Below the pieces are notes generated by a model, which saw only the letters and a list, made by a program, of their open reading frames with translations, was not told where the DNA came from and did no database searches. Shown piece by piece: positions 19,208-29,498 of a stretch of 64,000 nt of DNA. Both the position numbers and the translations under genes were made by a program. How positions within the stretch are numbered: the stretch's first letter is position 1; every line of letters begins with the position of its first letter. This DNA is from Halomonas getboli (GTDB lineage Bacteria > Pseudomonadota > Gammaproteobacteria > Pseudomonadales > Halomonadaceae): contig NZ_JALMEW010000004.1 of assembly GCF_023094245.1 (NCBI RefSeq), forward strand, positions 1 to 64,000, written 5' to 3'.

Positions 19208-19273
19208 TCACTCTCTTTCGTCGGCCGCGTCCTCCGCTAGACTGGGGCTCTCTCGCCGACACGGAGCCCGCCC

Positions 19274-21124
<1,851 letters not shown>

Positions 21125-21142
21125 CGCCGAAGGCAGACGCCG

Positions 21143-22807
21143 TCAGATGGCCGGCGCACTGGCCAGCGCGGCGATCAGCGCCGGATCGCGGCCGTAGACG
21201 TCCGGGCGGAAGCTCGCCAGACCGCCCGCCTCGCCCCAAGCGGTCCAGTAGGTCAGCGCCAGCGGCACCGGACGAGCCAGGGAGACGTTGTCGGTCTCGC
21301 CGCCGGCCAGCCGTGCGTCGAGATCGATGCGCGAGCCGCTGTCGGCGATCAGCAGGCGCGCCAGCTCGGCGACGTTCTCCACGCGGATGCAGCCGGAGCT
21401 CAGCGCCCGCTGCGACTGCTGGAACAGCCCGCGGGCCGGCGTATCGTGCAGATAGACCAGGTGATCGTTGGGGAAGCGCAGCACCAGCCGCCCCAGCGGA
21501 TTGTGGGCACCGGCACGCTGACGCAGCATCACCGCCCCCGGGCGACGCCAGTCGATCTCCCGGGGATCCAGCCGCCGTCCCTGCGGGTCGAGCACCTCCA
21601 TGTCATGCTCGGCCAGATAGCCGAGATCGCGACGTACCCGGGGCAGCACGTCCTCGCGCAGGATGGTCGGCGGCACCGTCCAGGTAGGGTTCAGGGTCAG
21701 GTAGGTGATCTCGGAGCGCAGCACCGGAGACTCGCGGCCCGGCTGGCCGACGATCACCCGCGCCTGCCAGCGCTCGCCGTTCGGACGGCGGTAGTCGAGC
21801 CGCTGCCCGGCCAGATCCACCGTCAGGTGCCAGTCGGGCAGCCCGCCGGACAGCCAGCGGGCCCGCTCCAGATTGGCGCGCAGGGTCTCGAGACGCGCGC
21901 TGGCCGGCACGTTGAGCGCCGCTCGGGTGCGCGGGCCGATCACGCCGTCGTCGGCCAGCATGTGGCGGCGCTGAAAACGCCTGACCGCGGCCGCCAGGGC
22001 ATCGTCGTAGCGGTTCCGGGCCGGCGCCTCCAGCGCGATACCCGGCAGCTGAGCGGCATAGTGGCTCGCGTCGGCGGCCATCACCTCGAGCTCGCCGATC
22101 ATCGCCAGGCGCCGGCGCAGCAGCGCCACCTCGTCGTCGACGTCGCCCGGGCGCAGCGGTTCCTGGCGCGCCGGAAGCGTCGGCCACCCGCCCAGCAGGA
22201 CGATATGACGATAGCGCGCCAGCGCCTGACGCAGGCCGGCATAAGCCTCGCCCTCGGGGCGCGCCAGGGCCAGCGCCGCGCCCGCGTCACCGTCCTCGAG
22301 GGCCCGCTCGATGCCGGCCAGATCCAGGCGCGGCGGCGCCACCGGGATCTCCCAGTCGGGATAGACGTCACGCGGGTCGAGACGCCCGCGCTGCAGCTGG
22401 GTCAGGGCGGCCAGCAGGGTGCGGCTGGCCTCCAGGTCGAAGCGCATCCGCTCGGCCTCGCCGGCCGCCGGATCCAACGCCGCCTCGGCCCGCTGCGAAA
22501 GCCGCGTTGGATGATAGTCGGCGGGTACCAGCCCGTCGCCATCGAGGGACTCGAGCAGCTCGACCAGGGTGGCCAGCGTCTCACGGTCCTGCCAGAACGG
22601 CGCGTCATCGTTCAGCGCGTAGAAGCGCGCCAGACGCGGCGAGGTCGAGGCGAGCCGCTCGCTCAGCGGTGCCGTAGAAGCCGCAGACGGCGACGAAGCC
22701 ATGGCCAGCGATGACGTCGCGGCGGCCGCTTCGAGCGGCAGCCATGCCGCCAGCAGCAGCATGCCGCCGTACCATAGACCTCGGGTCAGTGTTTCCGCAT
22801 GCCGCAT
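21143..22807 (-). CDS. ldtD: L,D-transpeptidase (LdtD/YcbB type)
   Basis: A 554-residue periplasmic enzyme. It forms 3-3 cross-links in peptidoglycan. An N-terminal signal (YGGMLLLAAWLPLEAAAA) is followed by a scaffold region and a peptidoglycan-binding-like segment (AAVRRFQRRHMLADDGVIG). The YkuD catalytic domain has HDTPARGLFQQ and the nucleophile in SSGCIRV. Domain order and size match LdtD of E. coli (~600). AGGAGG lies upstream of the ATG. It is divergent from a second L,D-transpeptidase-like gene, sharing a 138-base intergenic region. Confidence 0.92.
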   Translation of the reverse strand: MRHAETLTRGLWYGGMLLLAAWLPLEAAAATSSLAMASSPSAASTAPLSERLASTSPRLARFYALNDDAPFWQDRETLATLVELLESLDGDGLVPADYHPTRLSQRAEAALDPAAGEAERMRFDLEASRTLLAALTQLQRGRLDPRDVYPDWEIPVAPPRLDLAGIERALEDGDAGAALALARPEGEAYAGLRQALARYRHIVLLGGWPTLPARQEPLRPGDVDDEVALLRRRLAMIGELEVMAADASHYAAQLPGIALEAPARNRYDDALAAAVRRFQRRHMLADDGVIGPRTRAALNVPASARLETLRANLERARWLSGGLPDWHLTVDLAGQRLDYRRPNGERWQARVIVGQPGRESPVLRSEITYLTLNPTWTVPPTILREDVLPRVRRDLGYLAEHDMEVLDPQGRRLDPREIDWRRPGAVMLRQRAGAHNPLGRLVLRFPNDHLVYLHDTPARGLFQQSQRALSSGCIRVENVAELARLLIADSGSRIDLDARLAGGETDNVSLARPVPLALTYWTAWGEAGGLASFRPDVYGRDPALIAALASAPAI

Positions 22808-22945
22808 GACGTGCCTCCTGCATCGAGATGACGGGGCTGAACTTCCTGTCCATCATGCTCATAATACGTCAGGCTTTCCGCCTCGCACGGCCACGACCGA
22901 CATCGGAGGCCCGCACGCCGACAGACAACGCCCCTCGTTCACTTC

Positions 22946-23692
22946 ATGAGACGCCCTATGCCACCGCTGCGTTCCAGACGCCGATGCCTGCCCCCGCTAC
23001 TCGCCGCGGCCCTGTTGCTGCTCGCCCTTCCCGCTTCGGCGCGGGACTTCCTCACCCAGGCCGTGACGCCGCACTTGCCGCCGTCGCCGCTGGCGAGCCG
23101 CCTGACGCACCTCGCCCCTACCGCCGACCCTCGGATGCTGCGCCTGGCCGCCCGGGCCCTCACCTGCGCCGACTCCGGCGCCGAGCGGCTGGCGGTGATC
23201 GACTTCTCGCTGCCCTCCACCGAGCCGCGACTATGGGTGTTCGATCTGGCCCGCGACCGCCTGCTGTTCCGCGAGCTGGTCTCCCACGGCCAGGGCTCCG
23301 GTGACGCCCTGGCCAGCCAATTCTCCAACGTGCCGGACAGCCATCAGTCCAGCCTCGGCCTGTTCCGCACCCTCAACAGCTACGAGGGGAGCAACGGCTA
23401 TTCGCTGCGCCTGGAAGGCCTCGAGCCCGGCATCAACGACAAGGCCTTCCAGCGCGCCATCGTCATGCATGGCGCCGACTACGTCAGCGAGTCCTTCATC
23501 GAGCGCACCGGACGGCTGGGACGCAGCTACGGCTGCCCCGCCGTGCGCGAAGCGATCGCGGTACCGCTGATCGACAGCCTCAAGGACAGCCAGTACCTGT
23601 TCACCTACTATCCCGATCCCGAGTGGCTGGCCGAATCCACGTTCCTGAGCTGCCCCCGCAATGACCGGCGACTGGCGGCCATGACACGCTGA
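22946..23692 (+). CDS. Murein L,D-transpeptidase catalytic-domain protein (YkuD_2 type)
   Basis: A 248-residue exported protein. The signal peptide (LLAAALLLLALPASA) is followed by a compact L,D-transpeptidase-like domain with MHGADYVSES and the catalytic Cys in RSYGCPAV. The family usually lacks a binding domain. Its role in cross-link formation or protein attachment is not known. The start could be 22946 or 22961; ribosome sites are weak for both. It is divergent from ldtD, so the two may respond together to envelope stress. A terminator hairpin follows at 23717. Confidence 0.85.
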   Translation: MRRPMPPLRSRRRCLPPLLAAALLLLALPASARDFLTQAVTPHLPPSPLASRLTHLAPTADPRMLRLAARALTCADSGAERLAVIDFSLPSTEPRLWVFDLARDRLLFRELVSHGQGSGDALASQFSNVPDSHQSSLGLFRTLNSYEGSNGYSLRLEGLEPGINDKAFQRAIVMHGADYVSESFIERTGRLGRSYGCPAVREAIAVPLIDSLKDSQYLFTYYPDPEWLAESTFLSCPRNDRRLAAMTR

Positions 23693-23716
23693 TCCCCCGT
23701 TCGCGGGCACCATATC

Positions 23717-23753
23717 GGGGCATGGCCGGGCCAGCACGACCCGACCATGCCCC
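23717..23753 (+). terminator. Terminator hairpin before narK
   Basis: GGGGCATGG-CCGGG pairs with CCCG-A-CCATGCCCC, 24 bases after the upstream stop. It isolates the transpeptidase gene from narK; no clear T tract. Confidence 0.6.
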
Positions 23754-23829
23754 ACAGCGCGTCGCCCTCGGCGCCCCTCTCCTCCCGTTAAATACCTAAC
23801 ACGCTGAAAAAGCGGAATTCCCGGCATCC

Positions 23830-23845
23830 TGGCAGCGCGTATGCA
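23830..23845 (+). promoter_or_regulatory. Sigma-54-type promoter for narK
   Basis: TGGCAGCGCGTATGCA has GG-N10-GC spacing and matches TGGCA...TGCA of the sigma-54 -24/-12 consensus. Transcription would start near 23856, leaving a ~115-base leader before narK. An imperfect NtrC-like dyad (GGCACC-N5-GGGGCA, 23706-23722) lies about 140 bases upstream, though it overlaps the terminator hairpin. Confidence 0.55.
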
Positions 23846-23910
23846 TTAACATCGGCAGTGAGCGCCAGACGTGGACCAGGCCCCTCGGGGTACGAGTGCG
23901 TCGGACCCGA

Positions 23911-23926
23911 CCTTCAACGGCGAAGG
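23911..23926 (+). promoter_or_regulatory. Possible ANTAR-target hairpin in the narK leader
   Basis: CCTTC-AACGGC-GAAGG is a 5-bp stem with a hexaloop that has A at position 1 and G at position 4. The loop is identical to that of the first hairpin in the nitrite-operon leader (35297-35314). A second hexaloop hairpin is not evident here, so binding by NasT is only suggested. Confidence 0.4.
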
Positions 23927-23970
23927 CCCAAGAGATCGCGTGTTCGACCGTCATTCGACGAGGTACCCCC

Positions 23971-25320
23971 ATGGAAATCCGCCACAAGGCCAACAGAATT
24001 CGTCTGCTCAGCGGGAAGATGCCGCAGATGCGCGCCTTCCACTTCTCCTGGTTCGCCTTCCACCTCTGCTTCTTCGGCTGGTTCGGCATCGCCCCGCTGA
24101 TGGCGGTGGTGCGCGACGACCTCGGCCTGACCAAGACCCAGATCGGCAACACCATCATCGCCTCGGTGGCCATCACCGTGATCGTGCGCCTGGCCATCGG
24201 CGTGCTGTGCGACCGGATCGGCCCGCGCCGCGCCTACACCTGGCTGCTGTGCCTGGGCGCACTGCCGGTGATGTCGATCGGCCTGGCCGACAGCTTCGAG
24301 ACCTTCCTGCTGGCCCGCCTGGCCATCGGCGCCATCGGTGCCTCCTTCGTCATCACCCAGTACCACACCTCGGTGATGTTCGCGCCCAACGTGGTCGGCA
24401 CCGCCAACGCCACCTCGGCCGGCTGGGGCAACCTGGGCGGCGGCACCACCCAGATCCTGATGCCGCTGATCTTCTCCGGCATCCTGATGCTCGGCGTCAG
24501 CGAGACCCTCGGCTGGCGTCTGGCCATGGTGGTGCCGGGCGTGGTGATGCTGCTCACCGGCATCGCCTACTATCGCTTCACCCAGGACGCGCCGGACGGC
24601 AACTTCGACGAACTGCGTGCCCGCGGCGAGCTGCCGCCGGCCAGCGGCGAGCACGGCATGGGCGCCAGCTTCAAGGCCGCCGCCAAGGACGTTCGCGTGT
24701 GGGCCCTGTTCGTGGTCTACGCCGCCTGCTTCGGCGTCGAGCTGACCATCAACAACATCGCCGCCATCTACTACTTCGACAACTTCGACCTGAGCCTGGC
24801 CACCGCGGGCATGATCGCCGGCCTGTTCGGGCTGATGAACCTCTTCGCCCGCACCCTGGGCGGCATCTTCTCCGACCTGTTCGCCAGGCACGGCGGCCTC
24901 AAGGGCCGGGTGCGCTGGCTGTTCATCGCCATGCTCTGCGAGGGCGTGGCGCTGATGTTCTTCTCGCAGATGCAGGTGCTGGCGCTGGCCATCGGCATCA
25001 TGCTGGTGTTCAGCCTGTTCGTGCAGATGGCCGAGGGCGCGACCTTCGGCGTGGTGCCCTTCATCAACAAGAAGGCGCTGGGCGCGGTGGCCGGCATCGT
25101 CGGCGCCGGCGGCAATGCCGGCGCCGTGGCCGCCGGCTTCCTGTTCCGCTCCGAGTCGCTCTCCTACCAGCAGGGGCTGTTCTATCTCGGCATCGCGGTG
25201 ATCCTCGCCTCGCTGTGCGCCCTGGTGGTGCGCTTCTCGCCCGCGGTCGAGGCCGAGGAGCAGGCCGCCTATCGCGACGCCGCCCGCGACACCGGCGAAG
25301 GCGCGCTGTCGCTGCGCTGA
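23971..25320 (+). CDS. narK: Nitrate/nitrite MFS transporter
   Basis: A 449-residue major-facilitator protein with twelve hydrophobic segments, of the NarK/NasA type that imports nitrate or exchanges nitrate and nitrite across the inner membrane. Family marks include FAFHLCFFGWFGIAPLM in helix 1, the loop motif GVLCDRIGPRRAY, and the nitrate signature segments GWGNLGGGTTQILMP and GAGGNAGAVAAGFLF. The ATG at 23971 is preceded by CGAGGTAC; an in-frame start at 23896 would run through the leader hairpin. It lies alone ahead of the nitrate genes, with its own sigma-54-like promoter. Confidence 0.93.
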   Translation: MEIRHKANRIRLLSGKMPQMRAFHFSWFAFHLCFFGWFGIAPLMAVVRDDLGLTKTQIGNTIIASVAITVIVRLAIGVLCDRIGPRRAYTWLLCLGALPVMSIGLADSFETFLLARLAIGAIGASFVITQYHTSVMFAPNVVGTANATSAGWGNLGGGTTQILMPLIFSGILMLGVSETLGWRLAMVVPGVVMLLTGIAYYRFTQDAPDGNFDELRARGELPPASGEHGMGASFKAAAKDVRVWALFVVYAACFGVELTINNIAAIYYFDNFDLSLATAGMIAGLFGLMNLFARTLGGIFSDLFARHGGLKGRVRWLFIAMLCEGVALMFFSQMQVLALAIGIMLVFSLFVQMAEGATFGVVPFINKKALGAVAGIVGAGGNAGAVAAGFLFRSESLSYQQGLFYLGIAVILASLCALVVRFSPAVEAEEQAAYRDAARDTGEGALSLR

Positions 25321-25343
25321 TGCCCGCGGCACGCCGGCCCGTC

Positions 25344-25374
25344 GGCGCCCCCGTCGTTCCGCGACGGGGGCGCC
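25344..25374 (+). terminator. Terminator downstream of narK
   Basis: GGCGCCCCCGTCG and CGACGGGGGCGCC form a 13-bp stem with loop TTCCG, 24 bases after the narK stop. Confidence 0.75.
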
Positions 25375-25455
25375 GCCGTTTACAGGCCGCGGGTTTACAG
25401 ACCGAAAGGGTTATGGCCATTCTGAAAGCGACTCTGTCCCGACAAGGAGTGCGGA

Positions 25456-26145
25456 ATGGAACAGGTACTGTTGATCACCGGCGCGTCCAGCGGCATCGGC
25501 GCGGCCACCGCGCGGGCGGCGTCACGCGAGGGCTACAAGCTGGTGCTGACGGCCCGGGCGCGCGAGCGCCTCGAGCCCCTGACCCAGGAACTGGGGCCGG
25601 AGAACGTGCTGAGCGTGGCCATGGACGTGACCGACATGGACGCCCAGCAGGCCATGGTGGAGCAGGCCCTGGAACGCTTCGGCCGCCTCGACGCGGTGTT
25701 CGCCAACGCCGGCCGCGGCGGCTCGCCCGGCGGCTTCAGCGGCGCCGACCACGAGGCCTGGCGCGAGATGATCCTGACCAACATCTACGGCGTGGGGCTC
25801 ACCGTCCAGGCGACGCTGCCGGCGCTGCGCAAGACCCGCGGCCATGTGCTGCTCACCGGCTCGGCCGCGGGCCGTGCCACCATCCCCGGCTCCATGTATG
25901 GCGCCACCAAGTGGGCGGTGACCGGGCTCGGCTACAATCTGCGCGAGGAGTTGCGCGGCAGCGGCATCCGGGTGACCCTGATCGAGCCGGGCATGGTCGA
26001 CACGCCGTTCTTCGACGAGGCACCCGAGCATGCCCTGGCGGCCCGCGACATCGCCTCGGCCGCGCTCTACGCCCTCGGCCAGCCGGCCCACGTGGACGTC
26101 AACGAGATCCTGGTGCGCCCCACGCCGCCGCTGGACGCGCCCTGA
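25456..26145 (+). CDS. Short-chain dehydrogenase/reductase
   Basis: A 229-residue classical SDR. The cofactor motif is TGASSGIG at residues 8-15, the stabilising NAG is in VFANAGRGG, and the catalytic triad is Ser in LTGSAAG with YGATK. The family reduces or oxidises alcohols and ketones with NAD(P); the substrate is unknown (YdfG-like proteins act on short hydroxy acids). AAGGAG precedes the ATG. The peroxiredoxin gene starts 34 bases downstream, so the two probably share a transcript. Confidence 0.9.
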   Translation: MEQVLLITGASSGIGAATARAASREGYKLVLTARARERLEPLTQELGPENVLSVAMDVTDMDAQQAMVEQALERFGRLDAVFANAGRGGSPGGFSGADHEAWREMILTNIYGVGLTVQATLPALRKTRGHVLLTGSAAGRATIPGSMYGATKWAVTGLGYNLREELRGSGIRVTLIEPGMVDTPFFDEAPEHALAARDIASAALYALGQPAHVDVNEILVRPTPPLDAP

Positions 26146-26179
26146 GCCCGACTTCAACCGACCGACAAGGAGTTTCCCC

Positions 26180-26662
26180 ATGACCATCGCCATCGGTGAC
26201 CGCCTTCCCGACGTCACGATCAAGACCAACGGCGACAAGGGTCCCGAGGACCTCGCCACCGGCAGCTTCTTCGCCGGCCGCCGCGTGGTGCTGTTCGCCG
26301 TGCCCGGCGCCTTCACCCCGGGCTGTTCCAACACCCACATGCCCGGCTTCGTGGTGCATGCCGACGAGATCCTCGCCGCCGGCGCCGACGCCATCGCCTG
26401 CATGGCGGTCAACGACGCCTTCGTGATGGGCGCCTGGCAGCAGGACCAGAACGCCCAGGCGATGACCATGCTGGCCGACGGCAACGCCGAGTTCACCCGC
26501 GCCCTGGGCCTCGACATGGACGCCAGCGCCGGAGGCATGGGCACGCGCAGCAAGCGCTTCGCGCTGATCGCCAACGACGGCGTGGTGGAATACCTCGGCG
26601 TCGACGCCAAGGGCGTGCAGGAAAGCAGCGCCGAGACCGTGCTCGCCCAGCTCAAGGGCTGA
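26180..26662 (+). CDS. Peroxiredoxin (Prx5/AhpE-like, redoxin family)
   Basis: A 160-residue thiol peroxidase of the Prx5 group, reducing peroxides with electrons from glutathione or thioredoxin. The peroxidatic Cys is in PGAFTPGCSNTHMPGF near residue 49, with the conserved Thr and Pro of the PxxxTxxC motif. It has no fused glutaredoxin domain. AAGGAG lies 9 bases before the ATG. It sits between an SDR gene and a GFA gene in the same orientation. Confidence 0.93.
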   Translation: MTIAIGDRLPDVTIKTNGDKGPEDLATGSFFAGRRVVLFAVPGAFTPGCSNTHMPGFVVHADEILAAGADAIACMAVNDAFVMGAWQQDQNAQAMTMLADGNAEFTRALGLDMDASAGGMGTRSKRFALIANDGVVEYLGVDAKGVQESSAETVLAQLKG

Positions 26663-26683
26663 TCCGCCCCGAGGAGGCACACC

Positions 26684-27112
26684 ATGCAAGACGCCATGAC
26701 CCTGACCGGCAACTGCCTGTGCGGCGCCGTGGCCCTCGAGGTGCAGGCCTCGCGCCAGAACATCGGCGCCTGCCACTGCCAGATGTGTCGCACCTGGGGC
26801 GGCGGGCCGCTGCTGGCACTGGAGTCGGTCTCGAGCGTCCGTCTCGAGGGCGAGGACAGCGTCACCGTCTTCGCCTCCTCGGACTGGGCCGAACGCGCCT
26901 TCTGCCGCCACTGCGGCACGCACCTGTTCTACCGCCTCAGGACCGGCGATCACTACGCGGTGCCGGCGGGACTGGTCGACGCAGGCCAGGCCTGGACCTT
27001 CGACAGCCAGATCTTCATCGACGAGAAGCCGCCCTGGTACGCCTTCGCCAACGACACCCGCAACCTGACCGGCCGCGAGGTGTTCGAGGCCTTCGAGCGG
27101 GGCGACGACTGA
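26684..27112 (+). CDS. GFA-family (glutathione-dependent formaldehyde-activating/CENP-V) protein
   Basis: A 142-residue zinc protein of the GFA fold. The Cys ligands are visible in GNCLCGAVALEV, GACHCQMCRTWGG and AFCRHCGTHLFY. Family members bind glutathione or adducts, but most have no proven activity. GAGGAGG precedes the ATG. It follows the peroxiredoxin gene by 21 bases, suggesting a small stress or detoxification operon with the SDR. A strong terminator follows. Confidence 0.9.
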   Translation: MQDAMTLTGNCLCGAVALEVQASRQNIGACHCQMCRTWGGGPLLALESVSSVRLEGEDSVTVFASSDWAERAFCRHCGTHLFYRLRTGDHYAVPAGLVDAGQAWTFDSQIFIDEKPPWYAFANDTRNLTGREVFEAFERGDD

Positions 27113-27148
27113 GGCCCCATCCAGGCCGCCGTCGCCCGCCCGACGAAA

Positions 27149-27182
27149 CGAAGCGCCCCCGGCAGATGCCGGGGGCGCTTCG
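27149..27182. terminator. Bidirectional terminator between GFA gene and phoX
   Basis: A perfect 15-bp stem (CGAAGCGCCCCCGGC with GCCGGGGGCGCTTCG, loop AGAT) lies between convergent genes. Confidence 0.8.
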
Positions 27183-27208
27183 CATGGTGGGCGGGAAACG
27201 CGAGACGA

Positions 27209-29341
27209 TCAGGCGCCGATGGTGCCGCCGTCCTCGCGCTGGATCACCACGGTGGAAGCCCGCGGCCGCACCCTCCCCTGAGTCTCGGCGGTGGCGTCGT
27301 CGCCGGCCGGCCAGTTGCCCGGATGCTGGATGTTGATGAACATCGCGGTCTTGTCCGGGGTGATGACGATGCCGGTCACCTCGCAGCCGTTGGGGCCGAC
27401 GGCGAAGCGCCTGAGCTGGGCCTGGTCGCCGGCGCCGATCACCGAGGCATCGCCCTCGGCGCGGCCGACGTTCTGGGGCACCACCGCCAGCACCTGGTCG
27501 TTGGTGTACTCCGTCACGTTGGCGTAGCCGTTGTCGGTCTCGATCCACAGGATGCCCTGGCCGTCGCCACGATCGTCGTAGTGCAGACCATCGGGGCTGG
27601 CGAACTGGTTGAGCTCGGTCAGGCCGGAGACGTTCCCGGCATCGCCGGCCGCCGCGCCGAACACGAACACCTCCCAGTCGAAGCGGTTCGCCCCGACGCG
27701 TTCACGCCAACGAATCACCTGGCCGCCCTCGTTCCCGGCCCGCGGATTGGCGGCGTTGGTCGGCGCCGTGGCATAGCCGACGCCCAGGTCCTCGATCTCG
27801 GTGCCGTCGTTGTTGAAGGTCGGCGCGGTGCCCTCGGCGGTGCGGTCGGAGTTGTTGGTCAGGGTCATGTAGACCTCGCCGGAGGCCGGATCCACCGCCC
27901 CCCATTCCGGGCGATCCATGGGCGTGGCGCCCATCAGGTCGGCGGCGTCGCAGGTGTGAATGATCACGCCGGCCTGATCGTCGGCGGCCAGGCCCAGGGC
28001 CTCGGCCAGGGTGCGGCCGTCCCGGGTCTCGGCATCCGGGGTCAGCGGCAGCCATTCGCCGGAGCCGTCCGCATCGAAGCGAGCGACGTAGAGGGTGCCC
28101 TTGTCCATGTACTTGTCGCCCAGCGCCAGGCGATCGACCTCGGCGCCGGGACGATTGGCATCCGCCGGATCCCAGAGGGCCTCGGAGACGAACTTGTAGA
28201 TGTACTCGTTGCGCGAGTCGTGACCGGTGTAGAACACCACCGGCTCACCGGCCACCAGCTTGCCCGGCCAGCAGCCTTCGTGGCGGAAGCGGCCCAGGGC
28301 GGTGCGCTTGACGGCGCGCGCGCCGGTATAGGGGTCGATCTCGACGATGTAGCCGAAGGTGCGCGGCTCGTTACGGTAGTCCTCGGTGGCCGAGGCGCCG
28401 GCCGGGGTGGCATTGAAGCGGGCGAACTCGTCGTTGCGCTCGCCGGCATCGCCGGCGGCGGTTTCCCAGCCGTAGCGGCCGCGTTCAGTGGCCACGCCGA
28501 GACGGTCGTCGTCCCGCTCGCGCCCCTCGTCCTTGACGAAATAGCCCGGCCAGTTCTCCTCGCAGGTCAGGTAGGTGCCCCAGGGGGTGTAGCCGTTGGC
28601 GCAGTTGTTGTTGGTGCCGCGGGTCAGGGTGCCGTCCTTCGAGAACCGGGTCCTGACGTAGTCGCTGCCGGCCACCGGGCCGCTCAGCGCCATCTCGGTG
28701 GCGCTGGTGTAGCGACGGTTGTAGGCGGAGTCGGCCACGTGCCGCCAGCGGCCGCCGTCGTCCTTCGCGAGCTCGACCAGGGTCACGCCGTGGGCGTTGA
28801 TCTCGGTGCGCACCTCGTCGGCCGGGCGCTTGCCTTCCTTGGCGTTGGTGGCCCCGCCCTGCGGCGCCCAGAGGGCGTCCTGGTCGATGTATTCGTTGTT
28901 CATCGCCAGCACGAAGCGGCGCGAGGCGGAGGCCTCGTCCAGGGCGAAGTGGTGCATGCCGTCGTGGTGCATGCCGACGCTGTTGGCCTGGATCTCGGGG
29001 GTGAAGGCGAGATCCTCGCGCCAGCCCGGCGCCTGGCCGTTGAGCGGCGTGCCCCAGGGAATCAGCACCTGGGCGGTGTAGCCTTCCGGCACCACCACCG
29101 CGTCGGTGCGCGAACCGCGAATGGCATCGAAGGCCAGCGACAGCGGCGTCTTCTCGGCGCCCGCGGCCTCGGCGCGCCCGGCAAGCCCGCTCAGACCGAA
29201 GCCGCCCAGCATCGCCATGGCGGCCATGCCGAGCCCACCCTGCATCACGCGGCGGCGCGAGACATGCGTCTCCAGCACCGAGGAGAACGGCTCGTTGGCA
29301 CTGCGGTTCAACAGGCGATGGTCTTCGATTTCCTTGCTCAT
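27209..29341 (-). CDS. phoX: PhoX-family alkaline phosphatase
   Basis: A 710-residue Tat-exported phosphatase of the PhoX family, a calcium/iron-dependent monoester phosphatase that frees phosphate outside the membrane. The Tat motif SRRRVMQGG near residue 30 is followed by a hydrophobic segment ending in AEAAGA. PhoX marks include NNNCANGYTPWGTYLTCEEN and RFRHEGCWPGK. GAGGAG lies before the ATG at 29341; the open frame to 29482 lacks this. A candidate Pho box lies ~104 bases upstream (29445-29462). It is not functionally tied to the nitrate genes around it. Confidence 0.9.
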   Translation of the reverse strand: MSKEIEDHRLLNRSANEPFSSVLETHVSRRRVMQGGLGMAAMAMLGGFGLSGLAGRAEAAGAEKTPLSLAFDAIRGSRTDAVVVPEGYTAQVLIPWGTPLNGQAPGWREDLAFTPEIQANSVGMHHDGMHHFALDEASASRRFVLAMNNEYIDQDALWAPQGGATNAKEGKRPADEVRTEINAHGVTLVELAKDDGGRWRHVADSAYNRRYTSATEMALSGPVAGSDYVRTRFSKDGTLTRGTNNNCANGYTPWGTYLTCEENWPGYFVKDEGRERDDDRLGVATERGRYGWETAAGDAGERNDEFARFNATPAGASATEDYRNEPRTFGYIVEIDPYTGARAVKRTALGRFRHEGCWPGKLVAGEPVVFYTGHDSRNEYIYKFVSEALWDPADANRPGAEVDRLALGDKYMDKGTLYVARFDADGSGEWLPLTPDAETRDGRTLAEALGLAADDQAGVIIHTCDAADLMGATPMDRPEWGAVDPASGEVYMTLTNNSDRTAEGTAPTFNNDGTEIEDLGVGYATAPTNAANPRAGNEGGQVIRWRERVGANRFDWEVFVFGAAAGDAGNVSGLTELNQFASPDGLHYDDRGDGQGILWIETDNGYANVTEYTNDQVLAVVPQNVGRAEGDASVIGAGDQAQLRRFAVGPNGCEVTGIVITPDKTAMFINIQHPGNWPAGDDATAETQGRVRPRASTVVIQREDGGTIGA

Positions 29342-29444
29342 CCTGGTCTCCTCACGGTCAGACGTCATTATCCGTCCGGCATGTCGGCGCCTTCCTGCGC
29401 GTCGCTGCCGGCCTCGGTCAGCCATGGGAGGATGCGCGACAAGG

Positions 29445-29462
29445 GTGACAGAACGATGACGC
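29445..29462 (-). promoter_or_regulatory. Candidate Pho box upstream of phoX
   Basis: On the minus strand GCGTCAT-N4-CTGTCAC matches 12 of 14 positions of the PhoB consensus CTGTCAT-N4-CTGTCAC with the correct 11-bp repeat spacing. It lies between cobA and phoX, ~104 bases upstream of the phoX start. Confidence 0.5.
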
Positions 29463-29498
29463 ACGACTCGCCGTCGCGCCACCCCAGTCGCGTGAGTG

